This document shows positions 51,296 to 60,385 of a stretch of DNA of 64,000 nucleotides, one piece after another (within the stretch, counting starts at the first letter, position 1; the number at the start of each line of letters is the position of its first letter). Source of the DNA: JBBARC01 sp040400005 (lineage in GTDB: Bacteria; Pseudomonadota; Alphaproteobacteria; Acetobacterales; Acetobacteraceae); assembly GCA_040400005.1 (NCBI GenBank), contig JBBARC010000001.1:62001-126000 (forward strand), written 5' to 3'. The notes under the pieces were generated by a model. The model was not told the origin of the DNA and searched no databases. It saw only the letters and a program-made list of their open reading frames with translations. A program made the position numbers and the translations under genes.

Positions 51296-51378
51296 TGCGG
51301 TCGAGAAGACTCGAACTTCCACGAGGTTACCCCCACAAGCACCTCAAGCTTGCGCGTCTACCATTCCGCCACGACCGC
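51296..51378 (-). tRNA. tRNA-Leu(GAG)
   Basis: A class II tRNA of 83 bases. Acceptor GCGGTCG pairs perfectly with CGACCGC; D-arm TGGCGGAATGGTAGACGC; anticodon stem-loop CAAGC, TTGAGGT, GCTTG with anticodon GAG; long variable arm GTGGGGGTAACCTCGT; T-arm GTTCGAGTC. CCA is not encoded (the base after the acceptor is A, then TAA), so it must be added by the CCA enzyme. Confidence 0.95.
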
Positions 51379-51392
51379 TCGGTAGGGACGGG

Positions 51393-51421
51393 GCTATAGC
51401 CGATGCCGATCGTTGATTCAA
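51393..51421 (-). promoter_or_regulatory. Sigma-70 promoter of tRNA-Leu(GAG), overlapping the lipB start
   Basis: On the minus strand TTGAAT (51421-51416), a 17-base spacer and TATAGC (51398-51393), 15 bases before the tRNA. The -35 lies inside the first codons of lipB. Confidence 0.6.
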
Positions 51422-52086
51422 CTGCACCCATTGCAGCCGGCGCCTTGCCCTGCTGGCAAACCGCCGGGGGCCTAACCCCGTACGCCACCGCCCTTGCGGT
51501 GATGGAACAGCGCATTGCCGCAATCCGCAGCGGCCATGCGGGCGAATTGGTCTGGCTGGTAGAACACAAACCACTATTTACGGCTGGCACATCGGCTAAA
51601 CCCGCAGATTTATTGTCGCATGACGGGATCGAGGTTTTTACCGCTGGCCGTGGCGGTCAATGGACCTATCACGGGCCAGGGCAGCGCGTAGCCTATGTGA
51701 TGCTAGACCTTAACCAACGGCATGGATCAGTGCGCGCACGCGATTTGCACGCCTATGTCGATGGGCTGGAGCGCTGGATTATCGCAGCCGTTGCCCGCTT
51801 TGGCATCGCCGGCGCACAGCGCGCTGGGCGGGTAGGTATTTGGGTGATCGACCCGGTGACGAGAGCAGAGGCAAAAATCGCGGCGATCGGGGTTCGCATT
51901 ACGCGCTGGGTTTGCTGGCACGGAATCGCCATAAACGTGGCGCCGGATCTTTCGCATTATGGCGGCATCGTGCCCTGCGGCATCAGCGCGCATGGTGTTA
52001 CGAGCCTCACCGCCCTCGGTGTTGGCGCCACCATGGCTGAGGTTGACGATGCGCTCCGCCTAGCTTGGGCAGAGGTTTTCGTCTGA
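51403..52086 (+). CDS. lipB: Lipoyl(octanoyl) transferase
   Basis: LipB moves octanoyl groups from ACP to the lipoyl domains of 2-oxoacid dehydrogenases. The 227-residue protein has the substrate loop GRGGQWTYHGPGQRVAYVMLDL, the catalytic-pair Lys in AKIAAIGVRI, and the Cys in GIVPCGI. ATG 51403. Its last 27 bases overlap, antisense, the 3' end of the ATP12 gene. Confidence 0.96.
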   Translation: MPIVDSTAPIAAGALPCWQTAGGLTPYATALAVMEQRIAAIRSGHAGELVWLVEHKPLFTAGTSAKPADLLSHDGIEVFTAGRGGQWTYHGPGQRVAYVMLDLNQRHGSVRARDLHAYVDGLERWIIAAVARFGIAGAQRAGRVGIWVIDPVTRAEAKIAAIGVRITRWVCWHGIAINVAPDLSHYGGIVPCGISAHGVTSLTALGVGATMAEVDDALRLAWAEVFV

Positions 52087-52824
52087 ACTGTCATCCGCCT
52101 GGGTGATAAAACCGGGCATGCGCGGGGCAATCTGAGCAAATCGCGCGGCATCGGCCACGTCGCGCGCCATTGCCGCGTGGCGATCGATGGCTTCATAATC
52201 CTCACCCCAAAATTCCGCCTGATAGGTGTCGTCCAACAACGACAAGACGACGGCCTGTGCTGCTGGCAACACGCGCGCCGCAACGGCAAGGCCTAGCACC
52301 AGGCTGCCCAGGGCGGGCACGCTCACCCCAAGGGCGGTGAGCTGATACGCATCGTGGGCGGCAACCGCTTGGCGCAAGACCGCCAGAGCGGCGGCATCTT
52401 GCGCCACATGAGTGATACCGGTCACGATACGCAGATCGGCACCAAAGCACTGTTTTGCCCAATCGAGCCAGGGTTGCCAAAGCGCTGCCTGGCGCATCAC
52501 CAGCGCATCGGGCGCATCGGCGCGATAACACAGCAGATCGGTCTCGCCGTAGCGGGCGATGGCGTCGATTGTGGGCCCGGGATTGGGCCCAATGAGCTGT
52601 TCGGCGGTGGCAGCTAGGCGGGTTAGCGGCAGCATATCAAGCCGCACAACCCCACCTATAGCGCCGCCAGCATTTTGCCATTCAGCCGCGACCGCAGTCG
52701 CCAGGGCAGCGTCACGCAAAACCAGCGAACCGCCCTGGGGCAAGCGCATGGGGCGAGAATCCAGCAAAATGCGCCACGTATCGCCATCCGGCTGCGCGTA
52801 GGCCTGGGTCCAAAAGCGTTTCAT
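52060..52824 (-). CDS. ATP12-family F1-ATPase assembly chaperone
   Basis: A 254-residue ATP12 protein, the mitochondrial/alphaproteobacterial chaperone that holds the F1 alpha subunit before assembly. It begins KRFWTQAYAQPDGDTWRILLDSRPMRLP, has VAAEWQNAGG, TRLAATAEQL, the TDLLCYRADAPDALVMRQ stretch and SLLDDTYQAEFWGEDYEA, all typical. It lies 12 bases after asmA on the same strand. Convergent with lipB, with a 27-base overlap of coding ends. Confidence 0.94.
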   Translation of the reverse strand: MKRFWTQAYAQPDGDTWRILLDSRPMRLPQGGSLVLRDAALATAVAAEWQNAGGAIGGVVRLDMLPLTRLAATAEQLIGPNPGPTIDAIARYGETDLLCYRADAPDALVMRQAALWQPWLDWAKQCFGADLRIVTGITHVAQDAAALAVLRQAVAAHDAYQLTALGVSVPALGSLVLGLAVAARVLPAAQAVVLSLLDDTYQAEFWGEDYEAIDRHAAMARDVADAARFAQIAPRMPGFITQADDSSDENLCPS

Positions 52825-52836
52825 CCGAACCCTGCC

Positions 52837-55371
52837 CTAATGCGCGATAGATTGCAGCAATTGCAGCAAATCGGTTGGCCGTTTGGGATTGCCGGGGGTG
52901 GCGGCAGAACCGCTAATGGGTGCCACTGTGGGCATCGGGCCGGGCTGACCATCGCGGGCCAGTGTCAGTTGCTCGACGCACGGATTTACCCCGCCATCTT
53001 CAACTAGCGCGCCAATGGTAAAGCCCACGCGATTGCCATCCAGCGTGGGATCAAGGTCGATATTTGGTGCAAGAAAGCTGCCCCTAGCAGCTAACGGCAC
53101 CGAAACCGCTGTGCCCCCAACCTTCACCTTGGTTGCCAAATGCAAATCCAGCGTTTCAGCACCAAGGTCGATCTGCCCGGTTCCGGTCAGTGATAGTTTC
53201 GTATGATCGAGCGCCAGCGCGCGAACTGCACCGATGCCGGCGGTAAAATCGAGCCGGGACGCAAAGCAACGCACCGCGCCATCCTCCATCGGCGGCGTCC
53301 CACGTGCCGACAGGGCCGCCCCGAGCAGATCCTGCAGCAGAGCACCACTCAGCTGACCATTAACCAGCGATGCCCCCAAATGCCCCCCGAGCGTTGCCGT
53401 CAGCAAACGGGGCGACGCACCAGTCCCATTAAGGCGCGCATCAATTTGCAACATGCCATCGGCAGCGCCTGGGTAGCCAAGCAGTGTCGCCGCACCGGAT
53501 GCCGCGAACGCAGGCGCGCGCAAGGTGAGCGCCACCACCGGCGTATCGGCGGCGGCGTCTATACTGAGCGCACCCAACAATGCGCCTTGCGGAGCCGCGC
53601 CACGAAACGGATTGATCGCCAACCGGCCATCGGTGAGTGCCACGTGGGTGACCGCATCGCGCCAAGTGACGCCGCCCGCGGTGAGATCGTCAGCGCGCAG
53701 GTCCAGATCGAGGTCGATCATCTTGAGCCGCGCGAACGGTAATACGGCATCGGAAAACAATCTCCTCGGCAGTGGCGATACCGGCGGCGCTCCCGCATCG
53801 GCTGATGCCAAAACGACAGGCGCTGTGCTCAGTGATGCAACACCTGCGGCGCGCGTTGGTAGCGGTGGTGCCCCCGCTGCCAATGCTAAAAGATTAAGGC
53901 CGTCAAGCACCACGTGATCGCCCGACAAACTACCACTGGCGGCGAGCTTGGGCAGCCAGTGCAGGGTAAGGTCACCTGCCAGATTACCGGCGCTAGATTG
54001 CAGATCGATATCGTGCAGCACGATTCCGGTCAGGCGAAATCCGGCATCGGTTGCGTGGGCCGAAAACTGAAGATCGTGAATGGCGGGTAGGGCTACCGGC
54101 GATAAGGGCTGTAGGCCGGCAAGGTCTGGCACGTGGGCGGCCAGCGCCAAATCTAGACCGCCTAGGGTAGCGGAGGGGGGGATCGTGCCGTGTGCCGAGA
54201 TCGTGGCACCGGATGCAGATGCATCCAAGGATATCGACAACGGCGCGGTGGCGCTGAGCACGTCTGGCTGCATGATGGTGCCGGCAACACGCAGGCGATC
54301 CTGGCGATAGGTGCCGTTGATGGTGAGCTGCGCCAATTGCCCCGGCCCAGGGGCGCTGAGTGTGGCGCCGTCGATCGCTAGGCCATTAATCGCGGCGCTG
54401 AGATCTGATGCGCCAACAGTTAGCACAAATTGTTCGGAATGCAGGGCACCATCAGTGCCGTCGGCAATGCGGGTATCGAGATGCAGTTTTTTTAGCGGCA
54501 CCGGGAGGGCACCAGCGATTAGCGTATTGAATGGGGTTAGATCGTCGGCATCTGCGATAACGCGCAGGTCGAGGCCACGGACTTGATCGGGGTGGGTCAC
54601 GCCACCGTGCAAGTTGAACGCCGCCCCAGGGGCCATCATTTTGATATCGACTGGCCAGGGGCCGGCGAGACCACGCAACGGACGGTTAATCAGGCGATCA
54701 ATCGAACCAAAGCCGCCGGTGGCGGCGATGGTCTGCCCTCCCAATGTGCCGGTAAGCACCACTGATAAAGGCGCATCAAGCCCGTCGGCCGCGATACGCA
54801 GCGTGGTAATAGAAACGCTTAGCGCGTGGTCGGGACTTACCCGCCAGGTTAATTGGCCGCCTGTTGCCGAGATGGTGGTGAGTGGTAGTGCGAGCGACGA
54901 CGATGATCCGGCACCCGATGAGGCGCTGCTGCTGCCATACAGCGCATGGCGTGGCGGGGTGAAATGCCAGTTACCCGTGCCATCGGGCAAGCGTTCGATC
55001 AGCAGGTCGGGCTGATCCAAGGCAATGGCGCCGATCGCCGGATTACCGGACACCAAAGATGCGAGGGATAGCGTCGCGATAACACGTTTGGCGGTGAGCA
55101 TGGCAGGACGGGAACCGCCCTCGGCATTCGCAATAGACAAATTCTCAGCCGAAAAGCTCGGCGCCAGACCAAAACTAAGGCTCACCGGCCCGGCGATGGT
55201 GACGTCACGGCCGGTGGCACGGTGTAGCGCCTCAGCAAGCTGATCGCGCAGTTTTTCCGGGTTGATCAGCAGAAACAGCGCGAGCCATACGGCGACGGCA
55301 ACCCCACCAACCAACAATATCCACTTGTTAAGCGGCGAGCTGCGTCTTTTTGCGGGGCGTGGGTCGGGCAT
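52837..55371 (-). CDS. AsmA-family protein
   Basis: An 844-residue AsmA-like protein. One N-terminal transmembrane helix (WILLVGGVAVAVWLALFLLI) is followed by the AsmA N-terminal motif (ATGRDVTIAGPVSLSFGLAPSFSAENLSIAN) and a long periplasmic beta-rich region ending in the C-terminal AsmA segment (GGHLGASLVNGQLSGALLQDLLGA, RCFASRLDFTAGIGAV). AsmA/TamB relatives form bridges for lipid transport between the membranes. ATG 55371 is preferred to ATG 55404. It follows rluC by 100 bases. Confidence 0.9.
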   Translation of the reverse strand: MPDPRPAKRRSSPLNKWILLVGGVAVAVWLALFLLINPEKLRDQLAEALHRATGRDVTIAGPVSLSFGLAPSFSAENLSIANAEGGSRPAMLTAKRVIATLSLASLVSGNPAIGAIALDQPDLLIERLPDGTGNWHFTPPRHALYGSSSASSGAGSSSSLALPLTTISATGGQLTWRVSPDHALSVSITTLRIAADGLDAPLSVVLTGTLGGQTIAATGGFGSIDRLINRPLRGLAGPWPVDIKMMAPGAAFNLHGGVTHPDQVRGLDLRVIADADDLTPFNTLIAGALPVPLKKLHLDTRIADGTDGALHSEQFVLTVGASDLSAAINGLAIDGATLSAPGPGQLAQLTINGTYRQDRLRVAGTIMQPDVLSATAPLSISLDASASGATISAHGTIPPSATLGGLDLALAAHVPDLAGLQPLSPVALPAIHDLQFSAHATDAGFRLTGIVLHDIDLQSSAGNLAGDLTLHWLPKLAASGSLSGDHVVLDGLNLLALAAGAPPLPTRAAGVASLSTAPVVLASADAGAPPVSPLPRRLFSDAVLPFARLKMIDLDLDLRADDLTAGGVTWRDAVTHVALTDGRLAINPFRGAAPQGALLGALSIDAAADTPVVALTLRAPAFAASGAATLLGYPGAADGMLQIDARLNGTGASPRLLTATLGGHLGASLVNGQLSGALLQDLLGAALSARGTPPMEDGAVRCFASRLDFTAGIGAVRALALDHTKLSLTGTGQIDLGAETLDLHLATKVKVGGTAVSVPLAARGSFLAPNIDLDPTLDGNRVGFTIGALVEDGGVNPCVEQLTLARDGQPGPMPTVAPISGSAATPGNPKRPTDLLQLLQSIAH

Positions 55372-55471
55372 GAAAGCTCTCGATCTTGGGCGGGTTATCG
55401 GCAAGGTGCATCGGTGCCCGGCACTTTACGGGTCGGGAGCGAGCTAGCACAGACCGGCCGCTACGGCGACG

Positions 55472-56455
55472 CTAAGCTTGCCGGCGCAGAGGCTTTTGGG
55501 CCGCCGGCGCGTCAAAGCCGATCATACGAAACGACTGCACCATATGCGGCGGCAAATCAGCCTCGATTTGCAAAAAACCACCGGCAGGGTGCGGCAAGTT
55601 CAGGGCCCGCGCATGCAGATGCAGTTGATCGGGCAACCCATCCATCTGGCTTTGCTCGGCGCCGTATTTGGGGTCGCCCAGGATGGGGAAGCCGATCGCC
55701 GCACAATGCACACGCAACTGGTGGGTACGCCCGGTAACCGGCGAGAGTTCCATCAGCGATAGGCGTTTTCCAGCATGATCCAAGGTGCGATAATTGGTCA
55801 CCGCGCGCACGCCGTGATCGCCCGCTTCACTGGGGGCTGTTCGTTCACCGCGTTTGCCGCCGACACGGGCGAGTGGCAGGTCGATGCGGCCAAACGGCGG
55901 CACCGGTCTGCCAACCACCACTGCCCAATAGATTTTTTCCAGGTCACGGCTGCGGAAGGACAATGCCAGCTTGGCGGCGATCCCCGGCGTGCGGGCGAGC
56001 AACAACAGCCCCGAGGTGTCGCGATCAATGCGGTGCACCAAGCGGGGCCGATCGCTGAAGCCAAACCGGAGCCCGTCCAGCATGCCATCAATATGCTCGC
56101 GGATACCGGGTCCGCCTTGCACGGCGATACCGGCTGGTTTGTTGATCACGATGATTTCGTCATCGCGATAAATCACCATAGCCTGGATCGCGCGTTCGCG
56201 TTCTGGCGAGATTAAGGGTTTTGCCTGATCGGCGTCCGCGCTATCAGGTGGCCCCTGCAGGGGCGGGATGCGCACCATTTGCCCAGGCGCCAGGCGGGCC
56301 GAGGTTTCTACTTTTGCGCCATCGACGCGGATCTGCCCGGTCCGGCAAAGCTTTTGCACGATGCCCTGGGTGGTGGCGGGAAAGTGGCGGCGAAACCATC
56401 GATCGAGGCGAATATCAGCCTCATCTTCAGTCACCGCTCGGGTTTGCACGCTCAT
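55472..56455 (-). CDS. RluC/RluD-type 23S rRNA pseudouridine synthase
   Basis: A 327-residue RluA-family enzyme. An N-terminal S4 RNA-binding domain (RLDRWFRRHF, QKLCRTGQIRVDG) precedes the catalytic domain: VINKPAGIAVQGG, the active-site RLVHRIDRDTSGLLLLA with the catalytic Asp, and TGRTHQLRVHCAAIGFPILGDPKYG. The S4 domain and size fit RluC better than RluA. Its ATG overlaps the rarA stop by four bases. Confidence 0.92.
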   Translation of the reverse strand: MSVQTRAVTEDEADIRLDRWFRRHFPATTQGIVQKLCRTGQIRVDGAKVETSARLAPGQMVRIPPLQGPPDSADADQAKPLISPERERAIQAMVIYRDDEIIVINKPAGIAVQGGPGIREHIDGMLDGLRFGFSDRPRLVHRIDRDTSGLLLLARTPGIAAKLALSFRSRDLEKIYWAVVVGRPVPPFGRIDLPLARVGGKRGERTAPSEAGDHGVRAVTNYRTLDHAGKRLSLMELSPVTGRTHQLRVHCAAIGFPILGDPKYGAEQSQMDGLPDQLHLHARALNLPHPAGGFLQIEADLPPHMVQSFRMIGFDAPAAQKPLRRQA

Positions 56456-57777
56456 GGGTGACGCTCCGCCCGCAGCCGGGCCCAGTACTCTAAACGTTTG
56501 CCGATTTCGCGTTCGAAACCGCGCTCCACCGGTTGATACAGCGCCAATCGTGCCATGCCATCGGGGAAATAATTTTGGCCGGAAAATCCGTCCACCGTGT
56601 TATGATCATAAGCATAACCGGCGCCGTAGCCGATATCCCTCATTAACCGGGTTGGCGCATTTAGAATGTGGGCCGGCGGCGCTAGGCTACCGTGGTTGCG
56701 GGCAGCTTGGTCTGCCGCCTTATAGGCGACATAGGCCGCATTAGATTTCGGCGCCGTGGCCAAATAAATCACCGCTTGGGTAAGGGCCAGTTCGCCTTCT
56801 GGACTACCCAAGCGGTCGTAGGCATCGGCTGCCGCCAGGGTGTGCGCCAAGGCATGCGGATCTGCCAGACCAACATCTTCGCTGGCAAATCGTATTAGCC
56901 GACGTGCCAGATATTTGGGTTCGTCGCCCCCCACCAGCATGCGAGCGAACCAATACAAAGCGGCATCAACATCAGAACCACGCAACGATTTGTGCAGTGC
57001 CGAGATCAAATTAAAATGGCCATCACGATCGCGATCATGCAGCGGTGCGCGGCGCGCCAAAACGCGCGCGAGCGCTTCAACCGAAAGGGCCACATCAACC
57101 GGTTCTGCGGCAATTTGTTCGACCAAATTGAGCAGATACCGGCCATCACCGTCTGACATTGCGATCAGGCTGTCGCGCGCGTCGTCGGTCAGCGGCAAGA
57201 TGTGGGTGATCTCGGCCTCGGCACGGGTGAGAATTTGACCCAGTGCCGCCACATCCAGGCGATTGAGCACCAGCACCTGACAGCGCGACAATAATGCGCC
57301 GTTGAGCACAAAAGACGGATTTTCCGTGGTGGCTCCGACCAGCACGATTGTACCATCTTCCACCACGGGCAGAAAACTGTCCTGTTGGGCACGATTGAAG
57401 CGGTGGATCTCATCGACAAATAGCAAAGTCGGGCTGCCAGCCTCACGGCGCTTGGTCGCTTCATCGAAGCATTTGCGCAAGTCCGCGACGCCCGAAAAGA
57501 TTGCCGATATTTGACTAAAATCCATCCCGGCAGCCTGGGCTAAAAGGCGTGCGACGGTGGTTTTCCCCACCCCCGGGGGACCCCACAGGATAAGACTGGG
57601 TAGGTTGGCGCGCGCCAACATGCGGGTGAGAACACCGCCGGTGCCGACCAGGTGGTCCTGGCCAATAACAGCGCTTAGCTGTTGTGGCCGCAAGCGGTCG
57701 GCTAATGGCGTGCCGATTTGGCCAGCCTCGCTGTTTTTCGCCCGAAAAAGGTCCGGCGCCTTGGGTGGCGGGGTCAT
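56452..57777 (-). CDS. rarA: Replication-associated recombination ATPase RarA
   Basis: RarA (MgsA) is an AAA+ protein of the clamp-loader/RuvB class that acts at stalled forks. 441 residues: PLADRLRPQQLSAVIGQDHLVG, Walker A LWGPPGVGKTTVARLLA, Walker B LLFVDEIHRFNRAQQD, sensor 1 VGATTENPSFVLN, and the C-terminal tetramer domain (SDVDAALYWFARMLVGGDEPKYLARRL). First gene of rarA-rluC-asmA-atp12 on this strand. Confidence 0.96.
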   Translation of the reverse strand: MTPPPKAPDLFRAKNSEAGQIGTPLADRLRPQQLSAVIGQDHLVGTGGVLTRMLARANLPSLILWGPPGVGKTTVARLLAQAAGMDFSQISAIFSGVADLRKCFDEATKRREAGSPTLLFVDEIHRFNRAQQDSFLPVVEDGTIVLVGATTENPSFVLNGALLSRCQVLVLNRLDVAALGQILTRAEAEITHILPLTDDARDSLIAMSDGDGRYLLNLVEQIAAEPVDVALSVEALARVLARRAPLHDRDRDGHFNLISALHKSLRGSDVDAALYWFARMLVGGDEPKYLARRLIRFASEDVGLADPHALAHTLAAADAYDRLGSPEGELALTQAVIYLATAPKSNAAYVAYKAADQAARNHGSLAPPAHILNAPTRLMRDIGYGAGYAYDHNTVDGFSGQNYFPDGMARLALYQPVERGFEREIGKRLEYWARLRAERHP

Positions 57778-57800
57778 AACTGCATCAATTCAGCAACAGA

Positions 57801-57829
57801 TTGAGGCAAATTAGCTTCAAATACATAAG
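57801..57829 (+). promoter_or_regulatory. Candidate promoter of the small periplasmic protein gene
   Basis: TTGAGG (57801-57806), a 17-base spacer and CATAAG (57824-57829), about 120 bases before the ATG. The -10 is identical to that of rplM. Confidence 0.4.
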
Positions 57830-57950
57830 TGGCCCGCGATATGTTGTGCTGCATGGCGCGACAATCCAGGTAAGCTTTAGTCCGGTCACGGACCGACAGC
57901 GATCCCTGCCGCGAGCGGCACGGCGACGCAATAAAGAAGGAGTTAATGCA

Positions 57951-58235
57951 ATGCGTACAACTTGGATTTCGGGACGGATTTTTGGTTTGTCCGTTCTCAC
58001 CCTCGCCCTGGTGGGCTGGGTTGGTGTGGCAAGTGCCCAAACTGCTGACGCGCCTGCGGCTGACGCAGCGCCAGTGGCTCACAAAACCACTCAACACCAC
58101 AAAAGCGCAGCTAAAGGCAGCAAAAAGGCGAAACCCGCAAAATTGACCGCGGTTGACGACCTGAATGCGAAGAGCTTGGAAGCCGCCAAGGCTGGCACGC
58201 CCTTCACGCCGCCGGCTGCTGAACCGAAGACGTAA
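57951..58235 (+). CDS. Small secreted Ala/Lys-rich protein, function unknown
   Basis: 94 residues with a clear signal peptide (ISGRIFGLSVLTLALVGWVGVASA, cut before QTADA). The mature part is short, low-complexity and basic (HHKSAAKGSKKAKPAKLTAV), ending FTPPAAEPKT. ATG 57951 has AAGGAG 8 bases upstream; the frame extends upstream but without a site. Single gene between rarA (divergent) and rplQ (convergent), with its own promoter and terminator. No family recognised. Confidence 0.75.
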   Translation: MRTTWISGRIFGLSVLTLALVGWVGVASAQTADAPAADAAPVAHKTTQHHKSAAKGSKKAKPAKLTAVDDLNAKSLEAAKAGTPFTPPAAEPKT

Positions 58236-58256
58236 GCCCCGACCACAGCATACAGC

Positions 58257-58303
58257 GCACAAAAACCCCGCCCTGGGCTAAGCCCGAAGGCGGGGTTTAT
58301 TTT
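58257..58303. terminator. Bidirectional intrinsic terminator
   Basis: Stem AAACCCCGCC (58263-58272) and GGCGGGGTTT (58289-58298), followed by ATTTT on the plus strand and by TTTGTG on the minus strand. It serves both the small periplasmic gene and the rpsM-rpsK-rpoA-rplQ operon. Confidence 0.9.
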
Positions 58304-58362
58304 GTGTAACCCTAACCTTAACCCAAACGCCGGCGACATAACGCCTCAGCGTCCTGCAGACG

Positions 58363-58785
58363 CTACTCCGCGTCGCCGTCGCTGGCAGCCTCGGGACGTG
58401 GGCCGCTATCCTGACCTTTAGCCGATGGGTCGCGATCAATCAGTTCGATCACAGCCATAGGGGCAGCATCGCCATAGCGCATGCCAGCCTTCAACACGCG
58501 CGTGTAGCCGCCAGCACGAGCTTTGTAGCGATCGGCCAAAGCCTCGAACAGCTTGGTGACGATCTTATCGTCACGCAGCTGCGCATAGGCCTGACGGCGC
58601 GCATGCAGCCCACCGCGCTTACCAAGCGTGATAAGGCGTTCCGCGACGGGGCGAAGCTCCTTTGCTTTGGGCAGTGTGGTGGTGATCTGCTCGTGCTTTA
58701 TCAGGGCCACGGCCATGTTACGAAACATGGCTAGGCGATGAGATGATGTAACGCCGAGCTTTCGACCGGCTACTCCGTGACGCAT
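58363..58785 (-). CDS. rplQ: 50S ribosomal protein L17
   Basis: L17, at the exit-tunnel side of the large subunit. The 140 residues begin MRHGVAGRKLGVTSSHRLAMFRNMAVALI, as in the family, followed by HEQITTTLPKAKELRPVAERLITLGK and YTRVLKAGMRYGDAAPMAVIEL; a short acidic tail closes it. Last gene of the alpha operon. Confidence 0.98.
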   Translation of the reverse strand: MRHGVAGRKLGVTSSHRLAMFRNMAVALIKHEQITTTLPKAKELRPVAERLITLGKRGGLHARRQAYAQLRDDKIVTKLFEALADRYKARAGGYTRVLKAGMRYGDAAPMAVIELIDRDPSAKGQDSGPRPEAASDGDAE

Positions 58786-58801
58786 GATACTCTCCGTAAG
58801 C

Positions 58802-59821
58802 TCAGAACGGCTCGTCTAGCCGTTTGGCCAGGTCTTCGATGTTTTCCGGTGGCCAACCTGTGACATTCATGCCCAGGGCAAGCCCCATATTGGTCAGCAC
58901 TTCCTTGATTTCGTTCAACGATTTGCGACCGAAATTCGGGGTGCGAAGCATTTCCTGTTCGGTCTTCTGCACCAAGTCGCCAATATAGACGATATTGTCG
59001 TTCTTGAGACAGTTTGCGCTGCGCACCGACAATTCAAGTTCATCGACCTTGCGCAGCAGGTTGCGGTTGAACGGCAGATCGTCCTGCGGTTCGGCCACGC
59101 CTGGTGGCTGCGGTTCATCGAAGTTGATGAAAAGTTTCAACTGGTCTTGCAAAATGCGCGCGGCCAACGCCACCGCGTCTTCTGGCCCGACAGCGCCGTT
59201 GGTTTCAACGGTGAGCAGAAGCTTATCATAATCGGTAACCTGACCCACACGGGTCGGTTCAACCCGATAGGACACGCGGCGCACCGGTGAGTAGATAGCA
59301 TCAACCGGGATCAGGCCGATCGGCGCATCTTCAGGGCGGTTGGCGGCGGCGGCCTGGTAGCCACGGCCAAGTTGCACGGTCAGTTCCATGCCAAACTTTG
59401 CGCCGTCATCGAGCGTGCAGATCACCAATTCTGGGTTCATGATATCGATATCATGGCCGGTCTGGATCTGTCCTGCACGCACTTCGCCCGGGCCGGTTGC
59501 CGTGAGCGTCATGCGCTTGGGGCCTTCGCCATGCATGCGCAGCGCCAACTGCTTGATGTTCAGCACGATGTCGGTCACGTCTTCGCGCACACCCGCGACC
59601 GAGCTAAATTCGTGCAGCACGCCGTCGATCTGGATCGCGGTGACCGCCGCGCCCTGAAGTGATGACAGCAACACACGCCGAATTGCGTTCCCAAGTGTCA
59701 TACCAAAACCGCGTTCTAGCGGCTCGGCGACAACGGTTGCCACGCGATGCGGATCCGTGCCTGGCTCAACTTCGAGCTTCTCCGGCTTAATCAGCGTCTG
59801 CCAATTGCGTTGGATAACCAC
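58802..59821 (-). CDS. rpoA: RNA polymerase alpha subunit
   Basis: RpoA nucleates polymerase assembly (N-domain) and contacts UP elements and activators (C-domain). From GTG 59821 (GAGG 8 bases upstream) it has 339 residues, beginning MVIQRNWQTLIKPEKL. It shows LERGFGMTLGNAIRRVLLSS, the dimer region, and the C-domain ELSVRSANCLKNDNIVYIGDL with GRKSLNEIKEVL. The frame extends upstream of 59821, but that part is not conserved. Confidence 0.97.
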   Translation of the reverse strand: MVIQRNWQTLIKPEKLEVEPGTDPHRVATVVAEPLERGFGMTLGNAIRRVLLSSLQGAAVTAIQIDGVLHEFSSVAGVREDVTDIVLNIKQLALRMHGEGPKRMTLTATGPGEVRAGQIQTGHDIDIMNPELVICTLDDGAKFGMELTVQLGRGYQAAAANRPEDAPIGLIPVDAIYSPVRRVSYRVEPTRVGQVTDYDKLLLTVETNGAVGPEDAVALAARILQDQLKLFINFDEPQPPGVAEPQDDLPFNRNLLRKVDELELSVRSANCLKNDNIVYIGDLVQKTEQEMLRTPNFGRKSLNEIKEVLTNMGLALGMNVTGWPPENIEDLAKRLDEPF

Positions 59822-59931
59822 TCTTTCTGCCTCTCGATCAAAACCGCCGGGGGTACCCCAGCGAAACTGGACCGGACCTAAAACGCGCCTCAACGGCGCC
59901 GGAACGCACCGCGAAACCAAACTGACCTAAT

Positions 59932-60330
59932 TTAGACCCGGCGGCGCTTGCGCGGACGGCAGCCATTATGCGGCACCGGCGTCATGTCGCGGATCGCAGT
60001 GATCGAAAACCCCACAGCCTGCAGGGCGCGCAGAGCGCTTTCGCGCCCCGACCCAGGACCGCTCACTTCGATTTCCAGCGTTTCCATGCCATGTTCGCGC
60101 GCTTTGCGGCCGGCATCTTCTGCGGCAACCTGGGCGGCATACGGAGTAGACTTACGGCTGCCCTTAAAACCCTGGCTACCCGATGATGACCAGGCGATCG
60201 CATTGCCCTGCGCATCCGTGATGGTCACCATCGTATTGTTAAAAGTGGCATTAACGTGCGCAACACCAGCGATGATGTTTTTACGTTCCTTGCGGCGAGG
60301 GCGTGAGGCGGAAGCGGCGGGTTTCGCCAT
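59932..60330 (-). CDS. rpsK: 30S ribosomal protein S11
   Basis: S11 forms the platform with S18 and helps bind mRNA. The 132 residues have KNIIAGVAHVNATFNNTMVTITD, WSSSGSQGFKGSRKSTPYAAQVA, and the closing ITAIRDMTPVPHNGCRPRKRRRV, nearly invariant in bacteria. Confidence 0.98.
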   Translation of the reverse strand: MAKPAASASRPRRKERKNIIAGVAHVNATFNNTMVTITDAQGNAIAWSSSGSQGFKGSRKSTPYAAQVAAEDAGRKAREHGMETLEIEVSGPGSGRESALRALQAVGFSITAIRDMTPVPHNGCRPRKRRRV

Positions 60331-60385
60331 GATCTCTGATATCCTGTTTTTCTAAAGAAGCACGTGGGCAAAATTACCCTGGACG

